Source: a bacterium (GTDB lineage Bacteria; Patescibacteriota; Minisyncoccia; Phycocordibacterales; UBA9973). From it: a DNA stretch of 34,603 bases. This document shows positions 8,015 to 15,802 of the stretch, one piece after another. The notes beneath the pieces are model-generated. The model saw only the letters and a program-made list of their open reading frames with translations. It ran no database searches and had not been told where the DNA came from. The translations under genes and the position numbers were made by a program. Location: positions 1 through 34,603 of the forward strand of contig JAKBMK010000005.1 of assembly GCA_021831595.1 (NCBI GenBank). Reading direction: 5' to 3'. Within the stretch, counting starts at the first letter, position 1; each line of letters begins with the position of its first letter.

Positions 8015-8620
8015 ATGAAAAGAATATACGTAATATTTTCAATACTTTTTATACTAATTTCTGGAATACTAGTAGCTCCTGCTAAAACAGAGGCTTCTTT
8101 CTGGGGAGAATTTTGGACTAGACTTTATTATACTGATGGATATACCTGTGGTGGATGTAATAATTATTCTCCTTATTATTATGGTGATGGATACAATTCT
8201 ACTTACTATGGTGGAGATTATTATTATCCTACATACTACGGAGGAGATTATTATAATAATTTAAATTATAATGGAATCGGGTACAACAATGTTTATTATG
8301 GAGGAGATCGCTATAACAATGTAAACTACAATACTGTTTATTATGATAATAATTTAAGATATGATGCGAACTCTACTTATTATGGAGGAAATTATTATAA
8401 CAATGTAAACTACAACAATGTAAGTTATGATGGTGATATAAATTACAATGCTTTGCATTATAATAATGTAAACTACGATGGGGATATGAATTACAACGCT
8501 CTAAACTACAATAATGTAAATTATAATCCTGTTGATTACAATACTCCTACATATAAAAACCTAAATTATGATGGGTCTGTGTATAGAGGAGAGTTCTATA
8601 ATGGACCAGTCTATGATTAA
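8015..8620 (+). CDS. Secreted Tyr/Asn-rich tandem pentad-repeat protein
   Basis: A 201-residue protein with a signal peptide (basic MKRIYV, hydrophobic core, cleavage probably near TEA-SF). A short Trp-rich segment and CGGC follow. From there to the C-terminus it is almost entirely Tyr, Asn, Gly and Asp. Early repeats are YYGGDYY-type; later ones settle into a five-residue period with Tyr in a fixed place (NVNYN, NVSYD, ALHYN, NVNYD, ALNYN, NVNYN, PVDYN, NLNYD). I know no family with this repeat. The strong promoter suggests high expression. A surface coat, adhesin or fibre is a reasonable guess. The start at 8015 follows from the promoter position. A Tyr-rich surface protein also occurs at 31260. 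Confidence 0.78.
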   Translation: MKRIYVIFSILFILISGILVAPAKTEASFWGEFWTRLYYTDGYTCGGCNNYSPYYYGDGYNSTYYGGDYYYPTYYGGDYYNNLNYNGIGYNNVYYGGDRYNNVNYNTVYYDNNLRYDANSTYYGGNYYNNVNYNNVSYDGDINYNALHYNNVNYDGDMNYNALNYNNVNYNPVDYNTPTYKNLNYDGSVYRGEFYNGPVYD

Positions 8621-8630
8621 TTAAATACAA

Positions 8631-8670
8631 AAATAAATCCCCGCTAGCTTACGTTAGCGGGGATTTATTT
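8631..8670. terminator. Bidirectional terminator between the repeat gene and rmuC
   Basis: Perfect 16-bp stem AAATAAATCCCCGCTA/TAGCGGGGATTTATTT with a 8-nt loop. It has A/T tracts on both sides and overlaps the TAA stop of the converging rmuC gene at 8669-8671. Confidence 0.88.
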
Positions 8671-9715
8671 AGTCTTCTATTTGTGGTTTCTCAATTGTTT
8701 GGATTTCTATATTGATAGCTTCGCCTGTGATGCGCATGACATCCTTATCTATCTTTCGAAATTCATGGTTCGATTTATTGAAGTGATTTACTGTCGTTTC
8801 GAGAGCATTACCGAGCTTCTGATGCATCTCCTCATAAGTTTGTAGATGTTTACCAAGTTCACCGACTCTTTTGACTATGTCTTTGGCACTTTCTTCTATT
8901 TGCATAGCCTTAAGGCCTTGAAGAACCGTTTGGAGATAAGCGAGAAATGAAGTAGGAGAGACTATGATAACTTTGTATTTGCTTGCAGCTCGTTGAATCA
9001 AATTTTCAGTTTCTTCAGTTATCGCACCTATCTTATTTATAAGTAAGTCGTAGTATATAGCTTCGTGAGGTATAAACATGAAAGCGAAGTCCATCGTACC
9101 TTTGTCTGGCTGAATGTATTTTGAAGTTTCAGTAATTCTATTTTTAAGATCGTTCACAAAAACTTTTTCAAGTCTTTCTTTTTCTGTTTTATCAGATGTT
9201 TCAGAAATTCTATTATAATTTTCAAGAGAGAATTTAGAGTCGATAGGTATAACTTTGTCTTTCACAAAAACTGCTGCATCGACAATTGTGCCATCGGGGA
9301 AAGGGTATTGCATCTGGTAAGATCCTGGGGGCATGACATTCTTTAGAAGAGTTTCAAGATAGTATTCACCGAGTATTCCACGTTGTTTAGGGTTCTTTAA
9401 AATATCTTGCAAGTTTTTGAGCTGATCAGTGAATCCAACCACTTGTTTGTTTGTCTCATCTAGTCTTGTAATCTTTTCTGTGATATCAGCAATAATTCTA
9501 GACGTTTCGGTTGATTGATATCTCATTGATTGGTTAATTTCTTTTTGAGACTCACCAAGCTTTTGATCGATAGTTCTTGAAAGTTCGTTGATTTGTTGGA
9601 GGAGTAATTGATTTGCTGTGTTATCTTTACTTTCTACTGGTTTTTTTATAAAGAAAAAGAGCCCTATGACTAAAGCAATAAGTAGCCCCAAAAATATAAT
9701 AATTAAAGTTTCCAT
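8669..9715 (-). CDS. rmuC: DNA recombination protein RmuC homolog
   Basis: A 348-residue protein with one N-terminal membrane helix (residues 4-24, ending in FFFIKK). A coiled-coil region (about 35-105) follows, then the RmuC domain with QRGILGEYYLETLL (near 114) and a nuclease-like strand set around DAAVFVKDKVIPIDSKFSLENY (with Asp and Lys positions typical of PD-(D/E)xK folds). RmuC homologs limit inversions and structural rearrangement in DNA; the biochemical activity is presumed nuclease. It stands alone, faces the repeat gene across a shared terminator, and starts 10 nt after a TATAAT box. Confidence 0.9.
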   Translation of the reverse strand: METLIIIFLGLLIALVIGLFFFIKKPVESKDNTANQLLLQQINELSRTIDQKLGESQKEINQSMRYQSTETSRIIADITEKITRLDETNKQVVGFTDQLKNLQDILKNPKQRGILGEYYLETLLKNVMPPGSYQMQYPFPDGTIVDAAVFVKDKVIPIDSKFSLENYNRISETSDKTEKERLEKVFVNDLKNRITETSKYIQPDKGTMDFAFMFIPHEAIYYDLLINKIGAITEETENLIQRAASKYKVIIVSPTSFLAYLQTVLQGLKAMQIEESAKDIVKRVGELGKHLQTYEEMHQKLGNALETTVNHFNKSNHEFRKIDKDVMRITGEAINIEIQTIEKPQIED

Positions 9716-9725
9716 AACTTTTCAT

Positions 9726-9731
9726 ATTATA
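9726..9731 (-). promoter_or_regulatory. -10 box for rmuC
   Basis: Minus-strand TATAAT with 10 nt to the ATG at 9715. The predicted leader is only about 2-4 nt. Confidence 0.55.
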
Positions 9732-9753
9732 TCATATTTTAATTTATATATGA

Positions 9754-9759
9754 TATAAT
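9754..9759 (+). promoter_or_regulatory. -10 box for the DUF975-type gene
   Basis: TATAAT followed by 35 nt to the ATG at 9795. This unit therefore has a short A/U-rich leader of about 28 nt without a Shine-Dalgarno, in contrast to the leaderless units. Confidence 0.5.
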
Positions 9760-9794
9760 ATATTACATATTATTAATCTTGGTTTAGTGAAAAT

Positions 9795-10469
9795 ATGAAT
9801 ACAAAAAATACATTGTTAATGAAGATGGCCAGAGAATCTTTGCAGGGGAAGTGGGGTATTGCTATGATCCCCGGTCTTATTTTTTTTGTTATATCGTTGG
9901 TGTTAGGGTTTATCCCATTTATTGGTCAGATAGCTTCTTTCTTAGTGGCAGGACCTCTTGCTCTGGGAATTGCAATGTTTTTTCTCTCTATAGCTAGAGG
10001 TCAAGAAACAAAGACTGAACAAATGTTCCATGGTTTCAATGATTTTGGCCGAGCATTTCTTACTTATATCTTAATGGTGATATTTATAATACTCTGGTCA
10101 CTTCTACTTATAATTCCTGGTGTCATTGCCGCTCTTTCTTATGCGATGACATTTTATATCTTGGCAGACAATCCTTCTATTGGAGCAAATGAAGCAATAG
10201 ATAAAAGTAAGGTAATGATGAAGGGGTATAAATTAAAATTGTTAGGATTGTCACTTCTATTTTTCCTCCTAGGAATTTTATGTATTTTGACTCTTGGTAT
10301 AGGGTTCTTGTGGCTATATCCATATGCACAAGTAACAATGGCTAAGTTCTATGAAGATATCAAAAATAATTCAAAAGAAATAAAAGAAGTAAAAGTTGAG
10401 CCTGTACAAGAGATAAAGGAAGATGTGAAAGTTGAATCAGTGACAGAAGATCCAAAACAAGTAGCTTAA
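9795..10469 (+). CDS. DUF975-type membrane protein
   Basis: A 224-residue polytopic protein with about five membrane segments between residues 20 and 190. The run LLIIPGVIAALSYAMTFYI plus NPSIGANEAIDKSKVMMKGYK (segments near 115-155) matches the DUF975/glycerophosphoryl-diester-phosphodiesterase-membrane-domain pattern, where a cytosolic loop with xAxxxSxxMMxGxK follows the fourth helix. The function of this family is not established. A charged cytosolic tail of about 35 residues with KEVKVEPVQE-like repeats ends the protein. It has its own -10 box and a strong terminator. Confidence 0.75.
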   Translation: MNTKNTLLMKMARESLQGKWGIAMIPGLIFFVISLVLGFIPFIGQIASFLVAGPLALGIAMFFLSIARGQETKTEQMFHGFNDFGRAFLTYILMVIFIILWSLLLIIPGVIAALSYAMTFYILADNPSIGANEAIDKSKVMMKGYKLKLLGLSLLFFLLGILCILTLGIGFLWLYPYAQVTMAKFYEDIKNNSKEIKEVKVEPVQEIKEDVKVESVTEDPKQVA

Positions 10470-10481
10470 ATATAAATTTTT

Positions 10482-10508
10482 AAATAGCCCCCTTGGGGGG
10501 CTATTTTT
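10482..10508. terminator. Bidirectional terminator
   Basis: Stem AAATAGCCCCC/GGGGGCTATTT with a tight 3-nt loop, flanked by A/T tracts. It lies between the DUF975 gene and the end of the converging exonuclease gene. Confidence 0.85.
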
Positions 10509-11232
10509 ATTGCAGCTTTCCTAAGTGATGCTTTAAAGTGTAGATCCAATCTTCTTCATTCTCAGGATTTTGTTCTTTTTGGGTGAGCATCCAGTCGAGA
10601 TAACTCGAGTCAGTTCTGGCTACTTCAGCGACGGTCTTGCCATTGTGTTTGCCAAAGTTAAAAATGTTCATGAGAGAAGGACGAGAGGAGATGTCTATCA
10701 TTTTTTCTATAGCTTCATCTTCACTTACACCATCTTCTTTCATTATTTTAGAAAGTAGTCTCTCGAAAAGCTTTTCAAGTACTAATACATCTCCCATAGC
10801 ATCGTGAGCAGTAGCTTCTATCTCGATATCTAGGAAGTAACGCAAGTATTGGAGTTTGTATTGAGGGATGACATTTTCTTTGTCGAGTGCTCTGGCCACG
10901 CGTAGCGTACAAATAAACTTTGTAGGCTTAATATCTTCTTTCTCAATTATTGCTAGATCAAACTTTGCATTGTGGGCAACGACGACAGCATCATCCTCTT
11001 CAAACAATTCTTTTATCTTTTTATAACCCGCACTTTCTTTGAAAGGCTCTTTGTCTGCTACCATTTTGTTTGATATGTGGGTGATAGCACTAGCTTCTGG
11101 GGGTATCATAATTGGCGGCTTGTATAATTCACAGAAGGTCTCACTACCAGTCTTATAAGCTATTTGGCAAAGAAAGTCTTTCTTTGGCTCATTACCTGTA
11201 GTCTCAGTGTCAAAAAATATAATTTTTTTCAT
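10507..11232 (-). CDS. DEDDh 3'-5' exonuclease (DnaQ/ExoX-like)
   Basis: A 241-residue exonuclease with the DEDDh catalytic set. Motif I is FFDTETTG (residues 5-12), motif II HNAKFD and motif III HDAMGDVLVL with the histidine five residues before the last aspartate. A C-terminal segment FNFGKHNGKTVAEVARTDSS followed by YLDWML matches the small ExoX-type C-terminal domain. It probably acts in proofreading or DNA repair; whether it partners with DnaE (25805-29011) is open. I choose the ATG at 11232 and not an upstream in-frame ATG (11277), since an extended -10 (TGA-TAGAAT) sits 8 nt before it and the conserved domain begins immediately. Confidence 0.88.
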   Translation of the reverse strand: MKKIIFFDTETTGNEPKKDFLCQIAYKTGSETFCELYKPPIMIPPEASAITHISNKMVADKEPFKESAGYKKIKELFEEDDAVVVAHNAKFDLAIIEKEDIKPTKFICTLRVARALDKENVIPQYKLQYLRYFLDIEIEATAHDAMGDVLVLEKLFERLLSKIMKEDGVSEDEAIEKMIDISSRPSLMNIFNFGKHNGKTVAEVARTDSSYLDWMLTQKEQNPENEEDWIYTLKHHLGKLQ

Positions 11233-11240
11233 ATACTGGT

Positions 11241-11249
11241 ATTCTATCA
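11241..11249 (-). promoter_or_regulatory. Extended -10 for the exonuclease gene
   Basis: Minus-strand TGATAGAAT, 8 nt before the ATG at 11232. It is divergent from the YqeY promoter at 11256-11264, so two leaderless-type promoters lie within 25 bp. Confidence 0.6.
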
Positions 11250-11255
11250 TAAATT

Positions 11256-11264
11256 TGCTACAAT
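11256..11264 (+). promoter_or_regulatory. Extended -10 for the yqeY operon
   Basis: TGCTACAAT with 6 nt to the ATG at 11271, predicting a leaderless operon mRNA. It is back to back with the exonuclease promoter. Confidence 0.65.
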
Positions 11265-11270
11265 ATAGGC

Positions 11271-11726
11271 ATGACATTACATGAACAAATAAAGAACAAT
11301 ATTAAGGAAAGTATGAAGGCAGGAGATAGGATCCGCCTCGAAGTTATGCGTGGGCTTGTGACTGCTTTTACTAATGAACTTGTCGCCACAGGCAAAACAC
11401 CACAAGATATGCTTACAGATGAGGAAGCGATAAAGGTTATTACTCGTGCTTCAAAGCAAAGGAAAGATTCTATCGAGCAATTTGAGAAAGGTGGACGAAC
11501 TGATCTTGTAGATATAGAGACAGATCAGCTTCATATTCTAGAAGAATTTTTACCAAAACTTATGGACGAAAATGAGATAGAAGAAGTTGTGAAAGACAAG
11601 ATAGCAGAACTGGGAGCAGTAGATAAAACTAAAAAAGGCATGTTCATGGCGTCTATTATGAAGGATTTGAAAGGTAAGGCCGATGGAGCACTTGTCAAAG
11701 AAGTTGTAGATAGACTATTCGTATAG
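11271..11726 (+). CDS. YqeY/GatB-related domain protein
   Basis: A 151-residue protein matching the YqeY family (PF09424) over its whole length. It shows LHEQIKNNIKESMKAGDRIRL at the N-terminus, a central EEAIKVITRASKQRKDSIEQ helix, LEEFLPKLM (near residue 88), and GMFMASIMKDLKGKADGALV near the C-terminus. The domain is related to the tail of GatB, which contacts tRNA during transamidation; in stand-alone form it may assist tRNA-dependent amidation, but this is unproven. It is the first gene of a four-gene operon to Obg, with a 5-bp gap to the next start, and ends in TAG. Confidence 0.9.
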   Translation: MTLHEQIKNNIKESMKAGDRIRLEVMRGLVTAFTNELVATGKTPQDMLTDEEAIKVITRASKQRKDSIEQFEKGGRTDLVDIETDQLHILEEFLPKLMDENEIEEVVKDKIAELGAVDKTKKGMFMASIMKDLKGKADGALVKEVVDRLFV

Positions 11727-11731
11727 ATCAT

Positions 11732-12352
11732 ATGGAGCATATTTCTATTTCTGCAATACATCGTTTTGTCGAAGTTCATGCTCTATGGGCTTATATTATT
11801 TTGTACCTTGGAGTAATTATTGAAGGAGAGATTGTAGTGATTTTTGCTGGAATATTTTCATTTCTTGGATCGATAAATCTTTTTATTGCATTTGCGGCCA
11901 TTGTTTTGGGTGGAATTACAAAATCTTTTCTAGGATATACGATAGGTTATTATCTGAACAAACATCATTCGCACAAGCCAGTAATAAGTAAAATAGAAAG
12001 AAGAATTTCCTACTTTTTACCTCGCTTTAAAGAGAAACCATTCTGGTCAATTTTTATTTCTAGATTCTTTCTACTAGGTATTGGTTGGTTCACTCTTGTT
12101 TTTGCTGGATATAAAAATATTGCAATTAAGCTTTATGCAAAGGCAGAAGCATTGAGTCTAGCTTTATGGTCTATCGGATTCCTTGCTCTTGGTCACTTCT
12201 TCGGCTATACTGCGCTATCGATCAGTCGAGATGTCCGCAAGGTTTTAGTTCTTATACTTATTTTCTTCATACTGTTCTTTATATTAGAGAAGATAATAGC
12301 TTTCGTAGTAGAATTATTTACAATTAAGGATTTTGATGAATACGAAGAATAA
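11732..12352 (+). CDS. DedA/VTT-domain membrane protein
   Basis: A 206-residue membrane protein of the DedA type (SNARE-associated/VTT fold). After the first hydrophobic helix it shows GVIIEGEIVVIFAGIFSFLG (family pattern E.P.PGE). A second re-entrant region, FISRFFLLGIGWFTLVFAGY (about 108-127), holds the conserved arginine (family pattern F.R..P..R...), and the protein ends with two more helices and an acidic tail. DedA proteins flip or exchange membrane lipids such as undecaprenyl phosphate or phosphatidylethanolamine. The proline residues usual in both loops are absent here, so activity is uncertain. It lies in the operon with no Shine-Dalgarno before its ATG. Confidence 0.78.
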   Translation: MEHISISAIHRFVEVHALWAYIILYLGVIIEGEIVVIFAGIFSFLGSINLFIAFAAIVLGGITKSFLGYTIGYYLNKHHSHKPVISKIERRISYFLPRFKEKPFWSIFISRFFLLGIGWFTLVFAGYKNIAIKLYAKAEALSLALWSIGFLALGHFFGYTALSISRDVRKVLVLILIFFILFFILEKIIAFVVELFTIKDFDEYEE

Positions 12353-12355
12353 TAT

Positions 12356-13270
12356 ATGTCATTTTTAACAAAGAAAAAAATATGTGTCACACACAATGGA
12401 GCCTTCCATACTGATGATCTTTTTGCTACTGCGGCACTCTCAATATTAAACAATGGAAACATTAAAATTATCCGTACACGTGATGCCGAGATATTTAAAA
12501 AGGCAGACTATATATATGATGTAGGGGGGGACTATAACCCCGATAATAACATTTTTGATCACCATCAGAAGGGAGGAGCCGGCAACAGAGAAAGCGGAAT
12601 CCCATATTCTTCTTTTGGACTTATTTGGAAAACATATGGTGAAAAAATTTGTGGGTCAAAAGAGGTAGCAGATATGATAGACAAGAAAATAGTAGAACCG
12701 ATAGATGCGATAGACAATGGTATGGATATCACTGTCTCTAAATTTAAAGATGTCGAACAATACACGGTAAACAATATATTTAAAGCTTTTTATCCAACTT
12801 GGGATGAAGATGTTCTCGATGTTGATAAAATATTTGAAGGAGAGGTCAAAAAAATAATTCCTTTATTGAAAAGAGAAATAGAAGTTGCAAAATCGAATAT
12901 AAAAGGTGAAAAAATAATAATGGAAGATTATAATAATTCTCAAGACAAAAGAATTGTAATACTAAGCAAACCCTTCCATCGATTTTTAGTTAGAGATGTC
13001 TTGCCTCGATTGCCTGAACCTTTGTATTATGTTTGTCCAAGTGGTCACAGTAGTGAATGGAAGGTTGAAACGGTAAGTGTCACTCCGGACACCATGGAAA
13101 GCCGAAAACTATTTCCTGAAAGCTGGCGTGGTTTTACAAATGGTGATCCAAAACTAAGAGAAGTAACTGGTATAGATGATATTATCTTTTGTCATAAGTC
13201 AGGATATTTGATTCATGTTAAATCTAAAGAAAGTGCTATAAAACTTGCTGAAAAAGCATTAATAGCGTAA
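12356..13270 (+). CDS. MYG1/UPF0160-family phosphoesterase-like protein
   Basis: A 304-residue protein related to the eukaryotic MYG1 exonuclease and the DHH phosphoesterase superfamily. Metal-binding motifs are visible in the expected order: THNGAFHTDD (residues about 11-20), RTRD (near 40), a strand ending DVGGDYNP, and FDHHQKGG (near residue 68). The C-terminal half includes a conserved HRFLVRD and PEPLYYVCPS region. Human MYG1 degrades RNA 3' to 5'; a bacterial role in RNA turnover is inference. It lies 3 bp after the DedA-like gene and 14 bp before obg, so it is co-transcribed with both. Confidence 0.87.
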   Translation: MSFLTKKKICVTHNGAFHTDDLFATAALSILNNGNIKIIRTRDAEIFKKADYIYDVGGDYNPDNNIFDHHQKGGAGNRESGIPYSSFGLIWKTYGEKICGSKEVADMIDKKIVEPIDAIDNGMDITVSKFKDVEQYTVNNIFKAFYPTWDEDVLDVDKIFEGEVKKIIPLLKREIEVAKSNIKGEKIIMEDYNNSQDKRIVILSKPFHRFLVRDVLPRLPEPLYYVCPSGHSSEWKVETVSVTPDTMESRKLFPESWRGFTNGDPKLREVTGIDDIIFCHKSGYLIHVKSKESAIKLAEKALIA

Positions 13271-13284
13271 GTTGTATAAACAAT

Positions 13285-14250
13285 ATGTTTATTGATGAAA
13301 TAAAATTTTTTGCAAAAGCGGGCCGCGGTGGAGACGGGGTTGTTCGCTGGCGCCGTGAGAAGTTCATCGACAAAGGTGGGCCAAACGGTGGCGATGGTGG
13401 TAGAGGTGGCGATATATATGCAGTGGCTGTACAAGACATTCACATTCTTTCTCGTTATAAACACAAGAAAGAGTGGAGAGGAAATGATGGAGAAGAAGGT
13501 GCTGGAGGGAGTCGTCATGGTAAAGATGGGGAAGATTTGATAATCGAATTACCTATAGGCTCTATCATCACAAATATTGAAAGTGGAGCATCTGTCTCAC
13601 TTGAAGAAGTTGGACAAAAAGAGCTTTTATTAAAAGGAGGAGTAGGAGGTTATGGTAATGAGCAATTCAAAACTTCTATTAATACAACACCCACAACTGC
13701 AACGAAAGGTAAAACCGGAGAGGAAGGGAACTTTAAAGTAGAATTAGAACTTTTTGCAGAGATAGGTTTGATTGGTCTTCCAAATGCAGGGAAATCATCT
13801 CTTCTAAATGCGATTACAAACGCCGATGCAAAAATTGGTAGTTATCAGTTCACAACTCTTGATCCAAACTTGGGAGATTTTCATGGCCATATCATTGCTG
13901 ATATTCCAGGTCTTATTGAAGGAGCTTCAAAAGGCAAGGGCCTCGGTATTAAATTTCTGAAGCACGTGAAGCGTACTCGCATGCTTGCCCATCTAGTCTC
14001 TCTTGAGAATGAGAATCCGATGAAAGCTTATAAAGAAATTAGAAAGGAACTCGGAGCTTACGATAAGACTCTCCTAGAAAAGAAAGAGGTTGTAGTACTT
14101 ACCAAAACTGATGTTATAGACGATCCAAAGAAGATAGAAAAAATTAAAAAAGAATTTGAGAAAAATGGCTCTACCATTTTGACCTTGTCTTTGTATGATG
14201 ATAAGTCCCTAAAACAACTCATAGATGGGCTTATAAAAATGTTGAGATAA
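13285..14250 (+). CDS. obg: GTPase Obg (CgtA), short form
   Basis: A 321-residue ribosome-assembly GTPase. The glycine-rich Obg fold covers residues 1-155 with FFAKAGRGGDGVVRWRREKF and GGDGGRGGDIYAV. The G domain follows with G1 GLPNAGKSS (about 162), G2 TTLDPNLG, G3 DIPGLIEGAS and G4 TKTD. The C-terminal OCT domain of longer homologs is missing; the protein ends directly after the G domain, as is common in reduced genomes. Obg binds the large ribosomal subunit late in maturation. It is the last gene of the YqeY operon. Confidence 0.95.
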   Translation: MFIDEIKFFAKAGRGGDGVVRWRREKFIDKGGPNGGDGGRGGDIYAVAVQDIHILSRYKHKKEWRGNDGEEGAGGSRHGKDGEDLIIELPIGSIITNIESGASVSLEEVGQKELLLKGGVGGYGNEQFKTSINTTPTTATKGKTGEEGNFKVELELFAEIGLIGLPNAGKSSLLNAITNADAKIGSYQFTTLDPNLGDFHGHIIADIPGLIEGASKGKGLGIKFLKHVKRTRMLAHLVSLENENPMKAYKEIRKELGAYDKTLLEKKEVVVLTKTDVIDDPKKIEKIKKEFEKNGSTILTLSLYDDKSLKQLIDGLIKMLR

Positions 14251-14256
14251 ATAAGG

Positions 14257-14284
14257 TTGTTAAAATATTTTGTAATAGTATAAT
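14257..14284 (+). promoter_or_regulatory. Promoter of the peptidoglycan-binding protein gene
   Basis: TTGTTA (14257-14262) and TATAAT (14279-14284) with a 16-bp spacer, then 8 nt to the ATG at 14293. A leaderless mRNA is predicted. Confidence 0.65.
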
Positions 14285-14292
14285 TAGTCTAT

Positions 14293-15042
14293 ATGAAAAA
14301 GATAAACATTCTAAGCCTAGTTTTTGTTAGTCTCTTTTTATTACCATTGTTAGTTTCAGCTGATGTTATTCCTAGTAATTCACACCCTGTTAATAGATGC
14401 GTTAAGATAATTAATCTAAGTTCTTTCCCCGAAATTACTTTAACTGGCTTTATCTCGGGTCCTATGGTAGATAAAGATGATAAGGATGATACAACTTTTA
14501 CTGTTAAGGCAAATGAGTGTCTTTCTGCTGGATATAAATTTAACACCTTAGATATTTATTGGAATACGGCTGATAAAATTGGAGTCATAGACACAGATAA
14601 AATTCTATACAATAATTTACTAACATATGGTGGCTATATAGATAATAAGTCTCCTATAAATAAACAAACTGTAGAGTATTCCATAACTAAATCCCAGGAC
14701 GGAAAATATTCTTTGTATAAATCTAAAACTACCACCGGCTTTAATAACGGTGACCCAGAAAGAATTGATAGTTTTAATAATCTTGGACAGTTTGTCAAAG
14801 AAGTATATAAGGATGACAAAATTACAAAAAGTTTAAAAATGGGGTTAAAGAATGATTTACAAGTCAAACATCTTCAGCTTGTTTTGAATAAGGCTTTAGG
14901 TTTATCTTTGGCCACGGATGGTTCTTTTGGTCTTAGTACGAAGAAAGCCGTAATGTCTTTCCAGAAGAATAAGGGCTTGTTTGCTGATGGTGCTGTAGGA
15001 ACAAAAACAATTTCTGAACTTAACAAGATTTCAATTAAGTAA
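14293..15042 (+). CDS. Secreted protein with C-terminal peptidoglycan-binding domain
   Basis: A 249-residue exported protein. It has a signal peptide (basic MKK, hydrophobic LSLVFVSLFLLPLLVS, cleavage near SADV), a middle domain without a recognised family (residues about 25-175, two cysteines), and a PG_binding_1 domain at 185-249. The last shows NDLQVKHLQLVLNK, ATDGSFGLSTKKAVMSFQ and GLFADGAVGTKTISELN, the usual repeat-of-helix pattern. It should sit in the cell wall; the middle domain may be catalytic or adhesive. A membrane protein gene starts 1 bp after its stop, so the two probably act together. Confidence 0.85.
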   Translation: MKKINILSLVFVSLFLLPLLVSADVIPSNSHPVNRCVKIINLSSFPEITLTGFISGPMVDKDDKDDTTFTVKANECLSAGYKFNTLDIYWNTADKIGVIDTDKILYNNLLTYGGYIDNKSPINKQTVEYSITKSQDGKYSLYKSKTTTGFNNGDPERIDSFNNLGQFVKEVYKDDKITKSLKMGLKNDLQVKHLQLVLNKALGLSLATDGSFGLSTKKAVMSFQKNKGLFADGAVGTKTISELNKISIK

Positions 15043-15043
15043 A

Positions 15044-15385
15044 ATGTCATACGAAAATTATTTTCTGATCTCTCTATTCTTGACCCTGGTGGTCGAGATT
15101 CCTGTTCTGTATTTAATTTCTAGATATTTTTATAAAGTTAATAATAATTGGAATATAGTTTTATCAGGTATTTTAGCTTCGGTTTTAACCTTGCCATATT
15201 TTTGGTTTGTTCTACCTGCTTTTATTATAAACAGGTCTATATATGTATTTGCTGGAGAATCTATGATTATTCTAGTGGAGGCTTTTATCTATTTTAAGTT
15301 GTTAAAATTAAAATTTAAGCAAGCTTTAGCTATTTCCCTAATTGCGAATCTGGCTTCGATTTTGGTGGGGCTATTGATTGGGTAA
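15044..15385 (+). CDS. Small four-helix membrane protein, unknown function
   Basis: A 113-residue integral membrane protein with four predicted hydrophobic helices (about 5-25, 38-60, 66-86, 92-112) joined by short basic loops (KVNNN, KLKLKFKQ). I recognise no family. It starts 1 bp after the peptidoglycan-binding protein gene and ends at a terminator, so both form one transcript. The ATG has no Shine-Dalgarno, which fits translational coupling. Confidence 0.7.
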   Translation: MSYENYFLISLFLTLVVEIPVLYLISRYFYKVNNNWNIVLSGILASVLTLPYFWFVLPAFIINRSIYVFAGESMIILVEAFIYFKLLKLKFKQALAISLIANLASILVGLLIG

Positions 15386-15387
15386 AC

Positions 15388-15416
15388 AAAAAGAGCAATC
15401 TAAATTGCTCTTTTTT
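15388..15416. terminator. Bidirectional terminator before tRNA-Lys
   Basis: Perfect 12-bp stem AAAAAGAGCAAT/ATTGCTCTTTTT with a 4-nt loop. It lies between the membrane protein gene and the 3' end of the converging tRNA-Lys and can serve both. Confidence 0.87.
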
Positions 15417-15421
15417 ATGTG

Positions 15422-15494
15422 TGCCCCGTGAGGGAATCGAACCCCCGACCATCTCCTTAAGAGGGAGCTGCTCTACCAGCTGAGCTAACAGGGC
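15422..15494 (-). tRNA. tRNA-Lys (anticodon CTT)
   Basis: Minus-strand cloverleaf. The acceptor pairs GCCCTGT with ACGGGGC, the D-arm is GCTC...GAGC, and the anticodon loop is CTCTTAA giving anticodon CTT for AAG. The T-arm is GGGGG TTCGATT CCCTC. The first pair of the anticodon stem is a G-A mismatch. CCA is not encoded (A73 is followed by CAC), unlike the Gln and Asn tRNAs here, so CCA must be added. Confidence 0.95.
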
Positions 15495-15542
15495 ATGTCA
15501 GCTAATCTAAAACTTCCGTAATTATTACAGAAAAAAGAGATT

Positions 15543-15570
15543 TTGTAAACTATATTAGAAGTTGTATAAT
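15543..15570 (+). promoter_or_regulatory. Promoter of the small acidic protein pair
   Basis: TTGTAA (15543-15548), 16-bp spacer, TATAAT (15565-15570), then 7 nt to the ATG at 15578. A leaderless start is predicted. Confidence 0.65.
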
Positions 15571-15577
15571 AAACATT

Positions 15578-15796
15578 ATGAAGAATTTAGAAAATTTTTA
15601 TGGAAGTGATGATGAATTATCAAGTATGACTGGGGCTGGTACTTCAGAGGATAAATTAGAAAAAGAGAAGACTATACCATCTATACACGATTCTAAATCG
15701 GATAATACTGAACACGAACGTTCGTATATTAGTTCAAAATCAGAAGAATTTTCTTCTAGAGACTATTATAAAGAAGTTTTAAAAAATAATAAATAA
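15578..15796 (+). CDS. Small charged protein, unknown function
   Basis: A 72-residue hydrophilic protein rich in Ser, Glu, Asp and Lys, with no hydrophobic segment, cysteine pair or recognisable motif; probably disordered. Its reality is supported by a good promoter with leaderless spacing and by a second small gene 6 bp downstream ending at a terminator. Function unknown. Confidence 0.6.
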   Translation: MKNLENFYGSDDELSSMTGAGTSEDKLEKEKTIPSIHDSKSDNTEHERSYISSKSEEFSSRDYYKEVLKNNK

Positions 15797-15802
15797 TTTT
15801 TT

